A DNA stretch of 52,533 bases from JAUQQI01 sp040289115 (GTDB lineage: Bacteria > Chloroflexota > Dehalococcoidia > JAUQQI01), in NCBI GenBank assembly GCA_040289115.1, contig PSKS01000008.1:1-52533 (forward strand), given 5' to 3'. Position 1 is the first letter of the stretch. Every line of letters starts with the position of its first letter. Both the position numbers and the translations under genes were made by a program. Below the pieces are notes generated by a model that was not told the origin of the DNA, searched no databases, and saw only the letters and a program-made list of their open reading frames with translations. This document shows, in pieces, positions 7,497-16,156 of the stretch.

Positions 7497-8261
7497 GTGA
7501 CCGGGCCCCTGTTAGAGGTTCGCAGCCTGAGCAAAGGGTTCGAGTTGGCCGCCGGTTACCTGCCGGTGCTGCGGGAGTTAAGCTTTCAGGTCGGGGCCGG
7601 GGAGTTTGTGGCTGTGGTTGGGCCGAGCGGCTGCGGCAAGACCACCCTCCTGCGGGTGATCGGTGGCCTTCTTTCGCCGTCGGCCGGTAAGGTGGCCATT
7701 GCCGGCCAGGAACCCGACTTGGCTCGCCGGCGAAAGGAGGTCGGCTTCGTTTTCCAGACGCCGGCCCTTCTGCCCTGGCGGACGGTCCTGGGGAACATCC
7801 GGGTGGCCCTTGAGGTCAACCGGGTTCCCCGTCCGGCCCTCGACCCGGAGGAGTTGCTGCGGCTTACGGGTCTGGCTGATTTTGCCCACTACTATCCCCA
7901 CCAGCTCTCCGGGGGCATGGCCCAGCGGGTGGCCCTGGCCCGGGCCCTGGTCTTTAACCCGAAACTTCTGCTGATGGACGAGCCCTTCAGCGCCCTGGAT
8001 GAGCTTACCCGTTCGGCCATGAGGTATGAGCTGCTTCGGGTCTGGGAGCAGACCCGAAAGACGGTGGTTTTTGTCACCCACTCCATCCCGGAAGCCGTGA
8101 TTCTGGCCGACCGGGTTCTGGTGCTCTCCCACCGGCCGGCCCGGCTGGCCGGGGAGCTCAAGGTGGACCTTCCCCGGCCCCGCCATGAGGAGATGGAGGA
8201 TTCGGCCTCATTCCGGGAGGCGGTTCGATGGCTCAAGTCGAGGCTGCGGGCGGCGGCCTAG
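7497..8261 (+). CDS. ABC transporter ATPase (nitrate/sulfonate/HMP type)
   Basis: A 254-residue ATP-binding subunit of the TauB/SsuB/ThiZ group. The Walker A GPSGCGKTT is at 42-50, with signature LSGGMAQRVALARAL, Walker B LLLMDEPFSALD and switch VFVTHSIPEA. I start at GTG 7497 (VTGPLLEVRSLSKGF) because it matches family N-termini and sits just behind TATAAT. An in-frame start at 7389 would lie upstream of the promoter. The end overlaps the permease by 34 bp. With the next two genes it forms a complete importer energised by ATP at the cytoplasmic face. Confidence 0.92.
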   Translation: MTGPLLEVRSLSKGFELAAGYLPVLRELSFQVGAGEFVAVVGPSGCGKTTLLRVIGGLLSPSAGKVAIAGQEPDLARRRKEVGFVFQTPALLPWRTVLGNIRVALEVNRVPRPALDPEELLRLTGLADFAHYYPHQLSGGMAQRVALARALVFNPKLLLMDEPFSALDELTRSAMRYELLRVWEQTRKTVVFVTHSIPEAVILADRVLVLSHRPARLAGELKVDLPRPRHEEMEDSASFREAVRWLKSRLRAAA

Positions 8262-9079
8262 CCCCTAAAGGCCTAACCAAGGTTGGCAGGGTACTGGCCG
8301 AGGTCGGGCCTTCCGCCGCCGCCTTCGTTTTCCTGGCCGCGCTCTGGGAGGGATGGGTCCGGTTCCGGGGAATTCCCCCCTACTTGCTGCCGGCCCCGTC
8401 GGCGGTGGCCGCCCGGCTGCTGGCCGAGGGCCCCACCCTCCTGGCCGAAGGGGTCTACACGCTGTTGGAGGCCCTCCTCGGGTTCGGACTGGGCGGGGTG
8501 GCGGCCATCGGGGCCGGGGTCGCCATGGCCCAGTGGCGACTGCTGGAGCGGAGCCTTTACCCCCTGGCAATCCTTGTAAAAGTGACCCCCATCGTCACGG
8601 TGGCTCCCCTCTTCATCATCTGGTTCGGCTTCGGGCTTCTGCCCAAGGTGCTCATCGCCGCCCTGATAACCTTCTTCCCGGTCCTCGTAAATGCCGTCAC
8701 CGGCTTCCGGGCCGTCGACCCGGCCGCCCTGGAGTTCTTCCAGTCCATCGGCGCATCTAAATGGGAAATCTTCGTAAAGTTGCGGTTTCCCAGCAGTCTG
8801 CCCTACCTGTTTGCAGCCTTTAGGGTCTCCGTGGTGCTGGGCCTGATCGGGGCGGTGGTGGCCGAGTGGCTCGGCGCCGACCGGGGCCTGGGCCGGGCCA
8901 TCCTCCTGGCCAACCAAAACCTGGACATGGCCGGCCTCTTCGCTGGGGTCTTTCTGCTGGCCCTCAGTGGAATGGGCCTTACTGGCCTGATTCGCCTCTG
9001 GGAAAAACAGGTCCTCTTCTGGCATGAAACCTGGCTCACCACCGATGAACTTACCGAAAGGGGGACCGCCGATGGCTAA
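8228..9079 (+). CDS. ABC transporter permease (nitrate/sulfonate/HMP type)
   Basis: A 283-residue inner-membrane permease with about six hydrophobic helices. The cytoplasmic EAA loop (about residues 165-195) reads EFFQSIGASKWEIFVKLRF and couples it to the ATPase. An N-terminal hydrophobic segment (PSAAAFVFLAALWEGWV) and the PPYLLPAPSAV loop are typical of the TauC/SsuC/ThiX group. It overlaps the ATPase by 34 bp and the binding protein by 8 bp, so translation is coupled. Confidence 0.92.
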   Translation: MAQVEAAGGGLAPKGLTKVGRVLAEVGPSAAAFVFLAALWEGWVRFRGIPPYLLPAPSAVAARLLAEGPTLLAEGVYTLLEALLGFGLGGVAAIGAGVAMAQWRLLERSLYPLAILVKVTPIVTVAPLFIIWFGFGLLPKVLIAALITFFPVLVNAVTGFRAVDPAALEFFQSIGASKWEIFVKLRFPSSLPYLFAAFRVSVVLGLIGAVVAEWLGADRGLGRAILLANQNLDMAGLFAGVFLLALSGMGLTGLIRLWEKQVLFWHETWLTTDELTERGTADG

Positions 9080-10115
9080 GCGGCTTTTGGCTTTTCTGCT
9101 TACCTTGGCTCTGGCCCTGGGAGGATGCGCACCCGGGACCGGGGGAATGGGACCGGCTCCGGCCCCGCCGGAAAAGCCGCCCAAAAAGGCGGTTTTTATG
9201 GCAGGTTACAAGCCCCAGGCCAACCTGCCCTTTGTGGGGGTCTACGTGGCCCAGGAGAAGGGCTTTTTTAAGGAGCAGAACCTTTCGGTGGAAATCCTGC
9301 ATTCGGCGGGGCAGGGGGAGCACTTAAAGCTGCTTTTAGCCGGCCACATCCAGTTTACGACGGCCAACGCCGAATCGGTCTTAAAGCAGATTGCCGACGC
9401 CGATGCGCCCATAACGGCTGTGGCCCTAATCGGCCAGAAGAGCGAGCAGGCTTACGCGGTGCTGGCCGATTCGGGGATAAATAGTCCCAAGGATTGGGAG
9501 GGTCGGACGGTCGGTTACAAGGTTTACCCGTCGCCCGAATACCTGGCGATTTTGAAGGCGGCCGGGGTTGACCGTTCGAAAATCCGGGAGGTTGCGGTGG
9601 GGTTTGATCCCCGGGTTTTGTTGGAGCGTAAGGTGGACATTTACCCGCTCTTTATCTCCAACGAGCCCTACCTGCTACGCAAGCTTGGGGCGGAGATTAG
9701 GCTCTTTGATGCCACGCAGTACGGGGTACCGACCCTGGGTCTTACTTACATCGTGAAAAGGGACCTTATCGACGAAGACCCCGACCTTATCGAGCGGTTT
9801 TTGAAGGCGGCCTTGCGGGGCCTTTACTACGCCTTTGACCACGAATCCGAGGCGGTAGACATCATCATGAAGTATGCGCCCCGGGAAGACCGGGACCACA
9901 TGGCGTATATGCTTCAGACGGAGAAGCAGCGGGCCCTTACGGAGCTTACCCGGAACCGGGGCCTTGGGTTCATGACGGCCGAGCAGTGGCGGGCCCTCCA
10001 CGACATGCTGGTGGAATTTAAGGGCATCTCCAGGCCTATCGACGTCGAGCGGGCTTTTACCGACCGGTTTTTGAAGAAAATTTACGATGCCCAGGGCAGA
10101 TTACTATGGCCGTAA
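9072..10115 (+). CDS. NMT1/THI5-like substrate-binding lipoprotein
   Basis: A 347-residue solute-binding protein. The signal peptide MAKRLLAFLLTLALALGGC ends in a lipobox with Cys19, so the mature protein is a lipoprotein on the outer membrane-face. The domain follows the NMT1/ThiY pattern: FVGVYVAQEKGFFKEQNL, LLLAGHIQFTTANAES, GRTVGYKVYPSPEYLAILKAAG. ThiY relatives bind the thiamin pyrimidine formylaminopyrimidine; others bind sulfonates or riboflavin precursors (RibY). I chose ATG 9072 because an earlier in-frame ATG would add a Pro/Gly stretch before the signal peptide. It overlaps cofD by 10 bp, which ties the importer to F420 synthesis. The ligand is unknown. Confidence 0.85.
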   Translation: MAKRLLAFLLTLALALGGCAPGTGGMGPAPAPPEKPPKKAVFMAGYKPQANLPFVGVYVAQEKGFFKEQNLSVEILHSAGQGEHLKLLLAGHIQFTTANAESVLKQIADADAPITAVALIGQKSEQAYAVLADSGINSPKDWEGRTVGYKVYPSPEYLAILKAAGVDRSKIREVAVGFDPRVLLERKVDIYPLFISNEPYLLRKLGAEIRLFDATQYGVPTLGLTYIVKRDLIDEDPDLIERFLKAALRGLYYAFDHESEAVDIIMKYAPREDRDHMAYMLQTEKQRALTELTRNRGLGFMTAEQWRALHDMLVEFKGISRPIDVERAFTDRFLKKIYDAQGRLLWP

Positions 10116-11050
10116 GGATTGCCGTTCTGGCTGGGGGTGTTGGGGCGGCTAGGTTTCTGGCCGGCCTAGTCCGGGTCGTCGACCCAGCGGAGGTGGCCGT
10201 GGTGGGAAATGTGGGCGACGATGTGGAGTTTTACGGCCTACACATCTGTCCGGACCTGGATACGGTCCTATACACCCTGGCCGGGGTAGTCCACCCACAG
10301 CAGGGCTGGGGCCGGGCCGGGGACACCTTTCGGGTTCAGGCCGAGCTTGCCCGCTTCGGCCTGCCGGTCTGGTTCCGCCTCGGGGACCTCGACCTGGCCG
10401 TCCACATCTTCCGGACCTACCGGCTGCGGCAGGGGGCGACCTTGGCCGAGGTGACGGCCGAAATCGCCCGGGCCTTCGGGGTGGGGGTTCAGCTCATGCC
10501 GGTGAGCAACGACCCGGTCCGGACCCGGGTTCGAACTGCAGAAGGCTGGCTCGATTTTCAAGACTATTTTGTCCGGCTGGGTACGGCCCCGGCGGTGCTG
10601 GAGGTTTGCTTTGATGGGGCAGAGACGGCCCGGCCGGCCCCGGGGGTACTGGAGGCCATCGCAGATTCCGAGGTGGTCGTCCTAGCTCCCAGCAACCCAA
10701 TCATAAGCCTCGGGCCCATCCTGGCGGTGGCGGGGGTCCGGGAAGCCCTGCGGTCGACCCGGGCGGTGGTGGCCGGGATAAGCCCCATTGTCGGCGGCCG
10801 GGCCATTAAGGGTCCGGCCGACCGGATGCTACAAAGCCTCGGGCTTGAGCCTTCGGCTGCCGGGGTTGCCCGCCTCTTTGCCGACTTCCTGGATGTTTGG
10901 GTTATCGACCGGGCCGATGGCCACCTGGCGGCCGAAATCCAAGGCCTTGGGATTCGGCCGGTGGTGACCGACACTGTCATGGCTGACCCGGAACGGGCCG
11001 CCGGGCTGGCCCGAATTCTGCTGAGGGAGGTCTGCCGCTGGCCAGCATAA
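10106..11050 (+). CDS. cofD: 2-phospho-L-lactate transferase (F420 biosynthesis)
   Basis: CofD/FbiA moves a phospholactyl-type group from the GDP-linked donor made by CofC onto the deazaflavin Fo, giving F420-0 (or dehydro-F420-0). The 314-residue protein starts AVLAGGVGAARFLAGL and has VVGNVGDDVEFYGLHICPDLDTVLYTLAG, GATLAEVTAEI, LMPVSNDPVRTRV and VLAPSNPIISLGPIL, all matching the family. It is embedded in the run binding protein-cofD-cofC-npdG-cofE, with overlaps on both sides. No Fo synthase (cofG/cofH/fbiC) is in the window. Confidence 0.95.
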   Translation: MAVRIAVLAGGVGAARFLAGLVRVVDPAEVAVVGNVGDDVEFYGLHICPDLDTVLYTLAGVVHPQQGWGRAGDTFRVQAELARFGLPVWFRLGDLDLAVHIFRTYRLRQGATLAEVTAEIARAFGVGVQLMPVSNDPVRTRVRTAEGWLDFQDYFVRLGTAPAVLEVCFDGAETARPAPGVLEAIADSEVVVLAPSNPIISLGPILAVAGVREALRSTRAVVAGISPIVGGRAIKGPADRMLQSLGLEPSAAGVARLFADFLDVWVIDRADGHLAAEIQGLGIRPVVTDTVMADPERAAGLARILLREVCRWPA

Positions 11051-11673
11051 TCGTGCCGGTCAAGGACTTCGGGCGGGCTAAGCAGCGGCTTGCCGAGTCC
11101 CTTCCTCCCGGGGCCCGGCGGGGGCTGGTGGAGGCGATGTTCCGGGACGTCATGGGGGCCCTCAGCGGGGCGGATCTCATCGGCCAGACGGTGGTGGTCA
11201 CGGGCGAGCCGGCCATCGGGGAACTGGCCCGGCAATCGGGAGCCCGGGTTCTGCCGGAACCGGAAGGGTCGGGGGTAAACGAAATCTTGGACCGGGCCGT
11301 GGCCGACCTGGGCCTGCCCGAGGACGAGGCAGTGCTCATCCTGGCCGCCGACTTGCCCCTGCTCACCCCTGAGGAGGTGACGGCCCTGCTGGCGGCCATG
11401 CCCGGGGAGGCCGGGGTCGTCATCGGCCGCAACCTCGAGGGTGAAGGAACAAACGCCCTCCTGCGTCGACCGCCCCTGGCGATCCCGGCGGCCTTCGGCC
11501 CGGGCAGTTTCGGCCGATACCTGGCGGCGGCCATGGCCCGGAACCTGCCCGTCAGGGTCCTTGACCTGCCGGGGGTTGCCCTGGACATCGACACGCCCCA
11601 GGACCTGGAACGGCTTAAGGCGGCCGGTCGGGAATGTCACGCCCTGCGGTATATTCAGGAGCAGGGCCTTTAA
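11038..11673 (+). CDS. cofC: 2-phospho-L-lactate guanylyltransferase, apparent CTG start
   Basis: CofC/FbiD activates phospholactate or phosphoenolpyruvate with GTP for CofD. Seen are VPVKDFGRAKQRL, VLILAADLPLLTPEEV, GTNALL and FGPGSFGRYL. The first ATG/GTG/TTG in frame (GTG 11053) would delete the first beta-strand (ASIIVPVK). The CTG at 11038 restores it and lies 6 nt behind GGGAGGT, giving 211 residues. I therefore call a CTG start, which is inference. The gene overlaps the end of cofD by 13 bp. Confidence 0.9.
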   Translation: MASIIVPVKDFGRAKQRLAESLPPGARRGLVEAMFRDVMGALSGADLIGQTVVVTGEPAIGELARQSGARVLPEPEGSGVNEILDRAVADLGLPEDEAVLILAADLPLLTPEEVTALLAAMPGEAGVVIGRNLEGEGTNALLRRPPLAIPAAFGPGSFGRYLAAAMARNLPVRVLDLPGVALDIDTPQDLERLKAAGRECHALRYIQEQGL

Positions 11674-11708
11674 AGCCGGTCCCATAACTTGACCCGGAGG
11701 TGACCAAG

Positions 11709-12359
11709 TTGCTCGGTTTCATCGGCGGTACTGGTCCCGAGGGGATGGGCCTTGCCGCCCGATTCGCCCTGGCTGGCGAGGCGGTCCTCATCGGTTCCCG
11801 GAGTCCTGACCGGGCGGCCGAGGCGGTGGGCAGACTTCGGGCGATGCTGCCTGAGGCCCGGGTTGACGGGGGACTGAACGAGGAGGTGGCCGCTCGGGCC
11901 CAGGTCATCTTTCTTACCATCCCCTACGACGGCCAACAGGAACTTCTGCCCAGGCTGGCCCAAGCCGTGGCCGGCAAAATCGTGGTGAGCACCGTCTCCG
12001 CCTTGCGGGTGGAGAAGGGCCAGGTCCTTGCGCGCCCAGTACCGGCCGGTTCGGCGGCCGAGGAGGCAGCCGCGCTTCTGCCCGAGGCCCGGGTGGTTGG
12101 GGCCTTCCATCACGTGGGCGCCCACCAACTTTTGGACCTGAACCTTCGGCTGGACTGTGACGTGCTGGTGGCTGGGGATGACCGGGAGGCCAAGGCAGCC
12201 GTACTAGCTCTGGGGCGGAAGATTCCGGGAATCCGGACCCTGGATGCTGGGGGCCTGTACGTTTCCCGGTACCTGGAGGCCTTTACGGCGGTCCTCTTGA
12301 GCCTTAACCGGCGCTACCGAACGACCACAACCCTCAAGATTGTGGGCATTGATGGGTGA
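11709..12359 (+). CDS. npdG: NADPH-dependent F420 reductase, TTG start
   Basis: Npd/Fno exchanges hydride between F420 and NADP in the cytoplasm. The 216-residue protein opens LGFIGGTGPEGMGLAARFALAG, the NADP-binding Rossmann motif of the family, followed by VLIGSRSPDRA, VIFLTIPYDGQ and VVGAFHHVGAH. I prefer TTG 11709, 6 nt behind GGAGGTG. The GTG at 11700 is itself part of that ribosome site and would add only MTK. It overlaps cofE. Having the reductase inside the synthesis operon suggests NADPH is the electron partner of F420 here. Confidence 0.93.
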   Translation: MLGFIGGTGPEGMGLAARFALAGEAVLIGSRSPDRAAEAVGRLRAMLPEARVDGGLNEEVAARAQVIFLTIPYDGQQELLPRLAQAVAGKIVVSTVSALRVEKGQVLARPVPAGSAAEEAAALLPEARVVGAFHHVGAHQLLDLNLRLDCDVLVAGDDREAKAAVLALGRKIPGIRTLDAGGLYVSRYLEAFTAVLLSLNRRYRTTTTLKIVGIDG

Positions 12360-13104
12360 AGTCAGGGTTATCGGCGTCGAAGGTATACCGGAGGTCCGGC
12401 CAGGGGACGACCTGGCTGCCCTGATCCTGGACGCCTTAGGCCGGCAGGGGCTGCGGCTGGAAGATGGGGATGTGGTGGTGGTCACCCAGAAGGTCGTCTC
12501 CAAGGCCGAGGGCCGCATTGTCGACCTAACGACGGTCGAACCGTCGGCCTTCGCCCTGAACATTGCCCATCAGACCGGTAAAGACCCCCGCCACGTGGAG
12601 GTGGTTCTCCGGGAGTCGGTGCGGGTGGTCCGGATGGACCGGGGCATAATCATCGCCGAAACCCGCCACGGCTTCGTCTGTGCCAATGCGGGGGTGGACG
12701 CCTCCAACGTGGGGCCTGGGCCCCTGGTTACCATTCTCCCCGAAGACCCGGATGCATCGGCCGCCAGGATCCGGGCCAGGCTTATGGCGGCCACCGGCGC
12801 CGACGTGGCCGTCATCATATCCGACACATTCGGCCGGCCCTGGCGGGAGGGTATAACCAACGTGGCCATCGGCGTGGCCGGCATGCTCCCCATTCGCAGT
12901 TATGTGGGCCTGCAGGACCCCTACGGGTATCCCCTCCGGGTAAGCAACGTGGCCGTGGCCGACGAGTTGGCCTCGGCAGCCGAGCTGGTCACCGGGAAGC
13001 TTCTGGGGGTGCCGGTGGCTGTAATCAAAGGTTACGAATACCCCCGGGGCGAGGGCAAGGCAAGAATGCTGGTGCGTCCCGCCGATCGGGACCTCTTCCG
13101 CTAA
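12352..13104 (+). CDS. cofE: Coenzyme F420-0:L-glutamate ligase
   Basis: CofE adds gamma-linked glutamates to F420-0 using GTP. The 250-residue product has DVVVVTQKVVSKAEGRIVDL, GIIIAETRHGFVCANAGVDASNV, VAVIISDTFGRPWREGITNVAIGVAG and ADELASAAELVTGK, all diagnostic. It is the stand-alone archaeal-length form; the actinobacterial FbiB C-terminal nitroreductase-like domain is absent. The ATG at 12352 overlaps the npdG stop by 8 bp; a TTG 12 bp earlier is the alternative start. Confidence 0.94.
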   Translation: MGEVRVIGVEGIPEVRPGDDLAALILDALGRQGLRLEDGDVVVVTQKVVSKAEGRIVDLTTVEPSAFALNIAHQTGKDPRHVEVVLRESVRVVRMDRGIIIAETRHGFVCANAGVDASNVGPGPLVTILPEDPDASAARIRARLMAATGADVAVIISDTFGRPWREGITNVAIGVAGMLPIRSYVGLQDPYGYPLRVSNVAVADELASAAELVTGKLLGVPVAVIKGYEYPRGEGKARMLVRPADRDLFR

Positions 13105-13109
13105 GGCCG

Positions 13110-14300
13110 ATGCGGGTTGCCATCGTCGGCCCCTTCGCCTTCTGGCCCAAGGCCACCGTCTCCCGACGGGCTTTCCCCTTGGCCAAAAGCCTAGCCCAAC
13201 GGGGCCATGAGGTCGCCCTCTTCTTGGCCCCCTTCGACGACCCGGCCCAGTCGGGCAAGACCGTCTGGATTCAAGGTCTTCCGGTCGTGAATGTTCCCAC
13301 CGGGCCGGACTCGGCCCTGAGCCGGCTGGTGGTCCCGGCCCGGCTGGCCCTGACGGTGGCCTGCTGGCGGCCGGATGTGGTCCACACCTTCAAGGCGGCC
13401 GGCTACGCCGCTGCGGCTGGCCTCTACCTGCGGCTTATCGGCCGTTTCCCCTGGGTCTTGGATGCCGACGACCTGGAGGGCTCGGGTGGCTGGGCCGACG
13501 TAAACGGCTATGGCCCCCTGACGACACGCTTGGTCGACCTCCAGGAGCGGCGCCTCTCCCGCCTGGCCGGGGCCGCCACCGCCGCCAGCCGCTTCTTGGG
13601 GGCCCAGCTGGTCCGGTGGGGGGTGAAGGCCGACCGGGTATTTTACCTACCCAACGGTCCCCTGACCGTTGAGGCCGAGCAGGCCGCCCCGGACCCGGCC
13701 GGGGCCCGGCGCCGGCTTGGGCTCGGGCCGGGTCCGGTATTGATCTTTGTGGGCTATATCGGCCGCCGCGGCGAGCTGGAGCTGGCCCTTAAGGCCCTGG
13801 CCCGAATTCCCCCAGGCAAGGCGCCCCCGCTCCTGCTGGTGGTCGGGGATGGGCCAGGGCTGGGTCCGGCCCGACAGCTGGCCGATACCCTGAGCCTTTC
13901 GGGTCGCGTCCGCTGGGTGGGCCGGGTTCCCCCTGAGGACCTGCGTTTTTACCTGGCAGCTGCCGACGTGGCCCTCTACCCCTGCCGGGACGACCCCATC
14001 GGTCGGGCAAAATGCGCGATGAAGCTCGTTGAGTACATGGCTGCCGGGAAGGCGGTGGTAGCCGGACGGGTGGGCCAGAATCTGGAGTACATTGTCGACG
14101 GGGAGTCGGGCCGGTTAGTCGACTGTGAAGACCCGGAAGATTTCGCCCGGGCTATCGCCGAGCTTATCGCCGACCCCGGTCTCCGGGCCCGGCTTGGGGC
14201 GGCGGCCCGCCGGCGGATTTTTGAAGAATTTGGCTGGGACAAGCTTGTGGGGATAGCGGAAGAGGCCTACCGGACGGTGGTAGGCGGATGGGCCGGCTGA
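13110..14300 (+). CDS. Glycosyltransferase family 4
   Basis: A 396-residue GT-B glycosyltransferase, probably adding a sugar from a nucleotide donor to a lipid-linked glycan at the membrane. The N-terminal half opens VAIVGPFAFWPKATVSRRAFPLAKSL and has PDVVHTFKAAGY. The C-terminal donor domain has ILIFVGYIGRRGELELALKAL, VGDGPG and YPCRDDPIGRAKCAMKLVEYMAAGKAVVA, where the usual E-x7-E signature is only partly kept. It begins 5 bp after cofE and overlaps the VanZ gene by 13 bp, so the F420 and glycan genes probably share a transcript. Substrate unknown. Confidence 0.85.
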   Translation: MRVAIVGPFAFWPKATVSRRAFPLAKSLAQRGHEVALFLAPFDDPAQSGKTVWIQGLPVVNVPTGPDSALSRLVVPARLALTVACWRPDVVHTFKAAGYAAAAGLYLRLIGRFPWVLDADDLEGSGGWADVNGYGPLTTRLVDLQERRLSRLAGAATAASRFLGAQLVRWGVKADRVFYLPNGPLTVEAEQAAPDPAGARRRLGLGPGPVLIFVGYIGRRGELELALKALARIPPGKAPPLLLVVGDGPGLGPARQLADTLSLSGRVRWVGRVPPEDLRFYLAAADVALYPCRDDPIGRAKCAMKLVEYMAAGKAVVAGRVGQNLEYIVDGESGRLVDCEDPEDFARAIAELIADPGLRARLGAAARRRIFEEFGWDKLVGIAEEAYRTVVGGWAG

Positions 14301-14707
14301 AAGTCTTTCTGAACGCCTGGGGCCCGGCCCTCCTCTGGATGGCCCTTATCTTCTACCTCTCCGCCCAAAGCCAGCTCCCGACCGTCCCCGAAAGCTGGCT
14401 GGATACGCTCCTGAAAAAGTCGGCCCACTTCCTGGTCTACGCCGTTCTTGCCCGCCTCTACCTGCGGGCCCTCGGCTTCTACCGGCCATTACCCCTTCCC
14501 GCCGCCGGGCTGGCCCTCCTTCTGGCCGCCCTGTATGCCGTCACCGATGAGTTCCACCAGGCCTTTACCCCCGGCCGCACCCCCCGGCTGACGGACTGGA
14601 TTATCGACTGCGCCGGGGCAGCCGCGGGTCTTTTCCGGGTCGGCCTTCCCCGGCGCCGGGGTGGGGAGGCCGTCAGCCGGGCACGGCCGCCCGGAAATTT
14701 GCCATAA
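14288..14707 (+). CDS. VanZ-like family membrane protein
   Basis: A 139-residue protein with about four membrane helices. The family signatures are LWMALIFYLSAQSQLP (about 16-31), KSAHFLVYAVLARL, AVTDEFHQAFTPGRTPRLTDWIIDCAGA. VanZ was named for low-level teicoplanin resistance, but most homologues occur in surface-glycan clusters with unknown function, as here. It overlaps the upstream glycosyltransferase. Confidence 0.88.
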   Translation: MGRLKVFLNAWGPALLWMALIFYLSAQSQLPTVPESWLDTLLKKSAHFLVYAVLARLYLRALGFYRPLPLPAAGLALLLAALYAVTDEFHQAFTPGRTPRLTDWIIDCAGAAAGLFRVGLPRRRGGEAVSRARPPGNLP

Positions 14708-14736
14708 AATATTTGGGAACGTCTGTGCGTCCGCCC

Positions 14737-16140
14737 ATGACTGCGAAGGCCGACCGGGTTTTCCTGGTGACGATGCTTTTGCTGGACCTGGCGATGGTCG
14801 GCCTGGCCTTGGCCCTAGCCTACTGGGTCCGCTTCCATTCGGGCTGGATACCCTACAACCAGTACCACGCCTGGACGAATTACCTGCTGGTGGGTCTGGT
14901 TCAGACTGCCCTGCTGCCTCCGGTCTTCGGCCTGCAGGGTCTTTACCGACTTCGCCGCGGCCCCTCCCGCTTCGACGAAATTTACCGTCTGGTCATTGGT
15001 CTCTCCATCGTAAACAGCCTGAACCTGGCCTTTATAAGCTTGGTCACCCGAGAGAACGACGTCTCCCGCCTGGTCCAGGCCATGACCTGGGGCTTCAGCA
15101 TCGTCTTGATTTGGGTGGGTCGGATGCTCCATTACGCGGCCCAGGGGGAGCTACGGAAGCGGGGCTTCGGCCGGCAGCGGGTGCTGGTGGTGGGGACGGG
15201 TCAGGAGGCCCGAATCATCGGGGAGAAGATCTTGGGGGCGCCCGAGCTGGGCTATGAGCTGGTGGGGTATGTGACCACCAACGGCACCCAGGTTTCGGGC
15301 GTGGCCGGTAAGCCGGTGGTGGGTCGGGTCGACGAGCTTAATGAGCTCATCCGCAAGTACCAAGTGGGCGAGGTGATCGTCGCCGAGCCGGGCCTCTCCC
15401 ACCGGGACATCCTGGAAGTCGTTGCCCGCTGCGAGCCCCTACCCGTCAACATCAAGGTCTACCCGGACGTCTTTCAGATAATGGCCTCGGAAGTCTCCAT
15501 TGGCGACTTCAACGGCCTGCCCATGGTCAATATCCGGGATGTGGGCCTGCGGGGTTGGCGGCGTACGGTCAAGCGGGCCTTTGACGTGGTCTTTTCGGCG
15601 ACGGTGCTGATCCTCTTTTCTCCCCTAATGCTCCTCATCGCGGCTCTTATAAAGCTTACGTCCCCCGACGGCCCGGTATTTTACGTCCAGGAGCGGGTGG
15701 GCCTTGACGGTAAGCCGTTCCCCATCATCAAGTTCCGGACGATGCGGCCCGACGCTGAGGCCGAAACCGGGCCGGTCTGGACCAAACCCGGTGATCCCCG
15801 CCGAACCCGGCTGGGCGCCATCTTGCGGCGATTCTCCCTGGACGAGCTGCCCCAGTTTATCAATGTCCTGCTGGGGCACATGAGCGTGGTGGGTCCCCGG
15901 CCCGAGCGGCCCTACTTCGTCCAGCAGTTTGCCCAGGTGGTGCCCCGTTACCTGGACCGCCACCGGGAGAAGGCCGGGATTACCGGCTGGGCCCAGGTCA
16001 ACGGCCTACGGGGTGACACCCCCATCGAGGAGCGGACCGCCTACGACCTCTGGTACGTGGAGAACTGGACCCTCTGGCTGGACATCAAAATTATCCTGCG
16101 GACCATCCTTCAAATCTTCCGGGACAAGAACGCCTATTGA
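14737..16140 (+). CDS. Undecaprenyl-phosphate glycosylphosphotransferase (WcaJ/WbaP type)
   Basis: A 467-residue polyprenyl glycosylphosphotransferase that starts a glycan by placing a sugar-1-phosphate on undecaprenyl phosphate. Four N-terminal membrane helices (about 8-120) are followed by a CoA-binding-like Rossmann domain (RVLVVGTGQEARIIGEKIL). The C-terminal catalytic part begins RGWRRTVKRAFDVVFSATVLILFSPLMLLIA and contains GKPFPIIKFRTM, LDELPQFINVLLGHMSVVGPRPERP and KAGITGWAQVNG, all hallmarks. The start at ATG 14737 is chosen; GTG 14725 is possible and no strong ribosome site is present. It is the likely committing enzyme of this cluster. Confidence 0.93.
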   Translation: MTAKADRVFLVTMLLLDLAMVGLALALAYWVRFHSGWIPYNQYHAWTNYLLVGLVQTALLPPVFGLQGLYRLRRGPSRFDEIYRLVIGLSIVNSLNLAFISLVTRENDVSRLVQAMTWGFSIVLIWVGRMLHYAAQGELRKRGFGRQRVLVVGTGQEARIIGEKILGAPELGYELVGYVTTNGTQVSGVAGKPVVGRVDELNELIRKYQVGEVIVAEPGLSHRDILEVVARCEPLPVNIKVYPDVFQIMASEVSIGDFNGLPMVNIRDVGLRGWRRTVKRAFDVVFSATVLILFSPLMLLIAALIKLTSPDGPVFYVQERVGLDGKPFPIIKFRTMRPDAEAETGPVWTKPGDPRRTRLGAILRRFSLDELPQFINVLLGHMSVVGPRPERPYFVQQFAQVVPRYLDRHREKAGITGWAQVNGLRGDTPIEERTAYDLWYVENWTLWLDIKIILRTILQIFRDKNAY

Positions 16141-16156
16141 CCCCGCTGCCTGACCG

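Noticed and set aside
10564..11685. 373-codon leftward open frame over cofD/cofC
   Set aside because: Shadow frame; both F420 proteins opposite are full-length and conserved.
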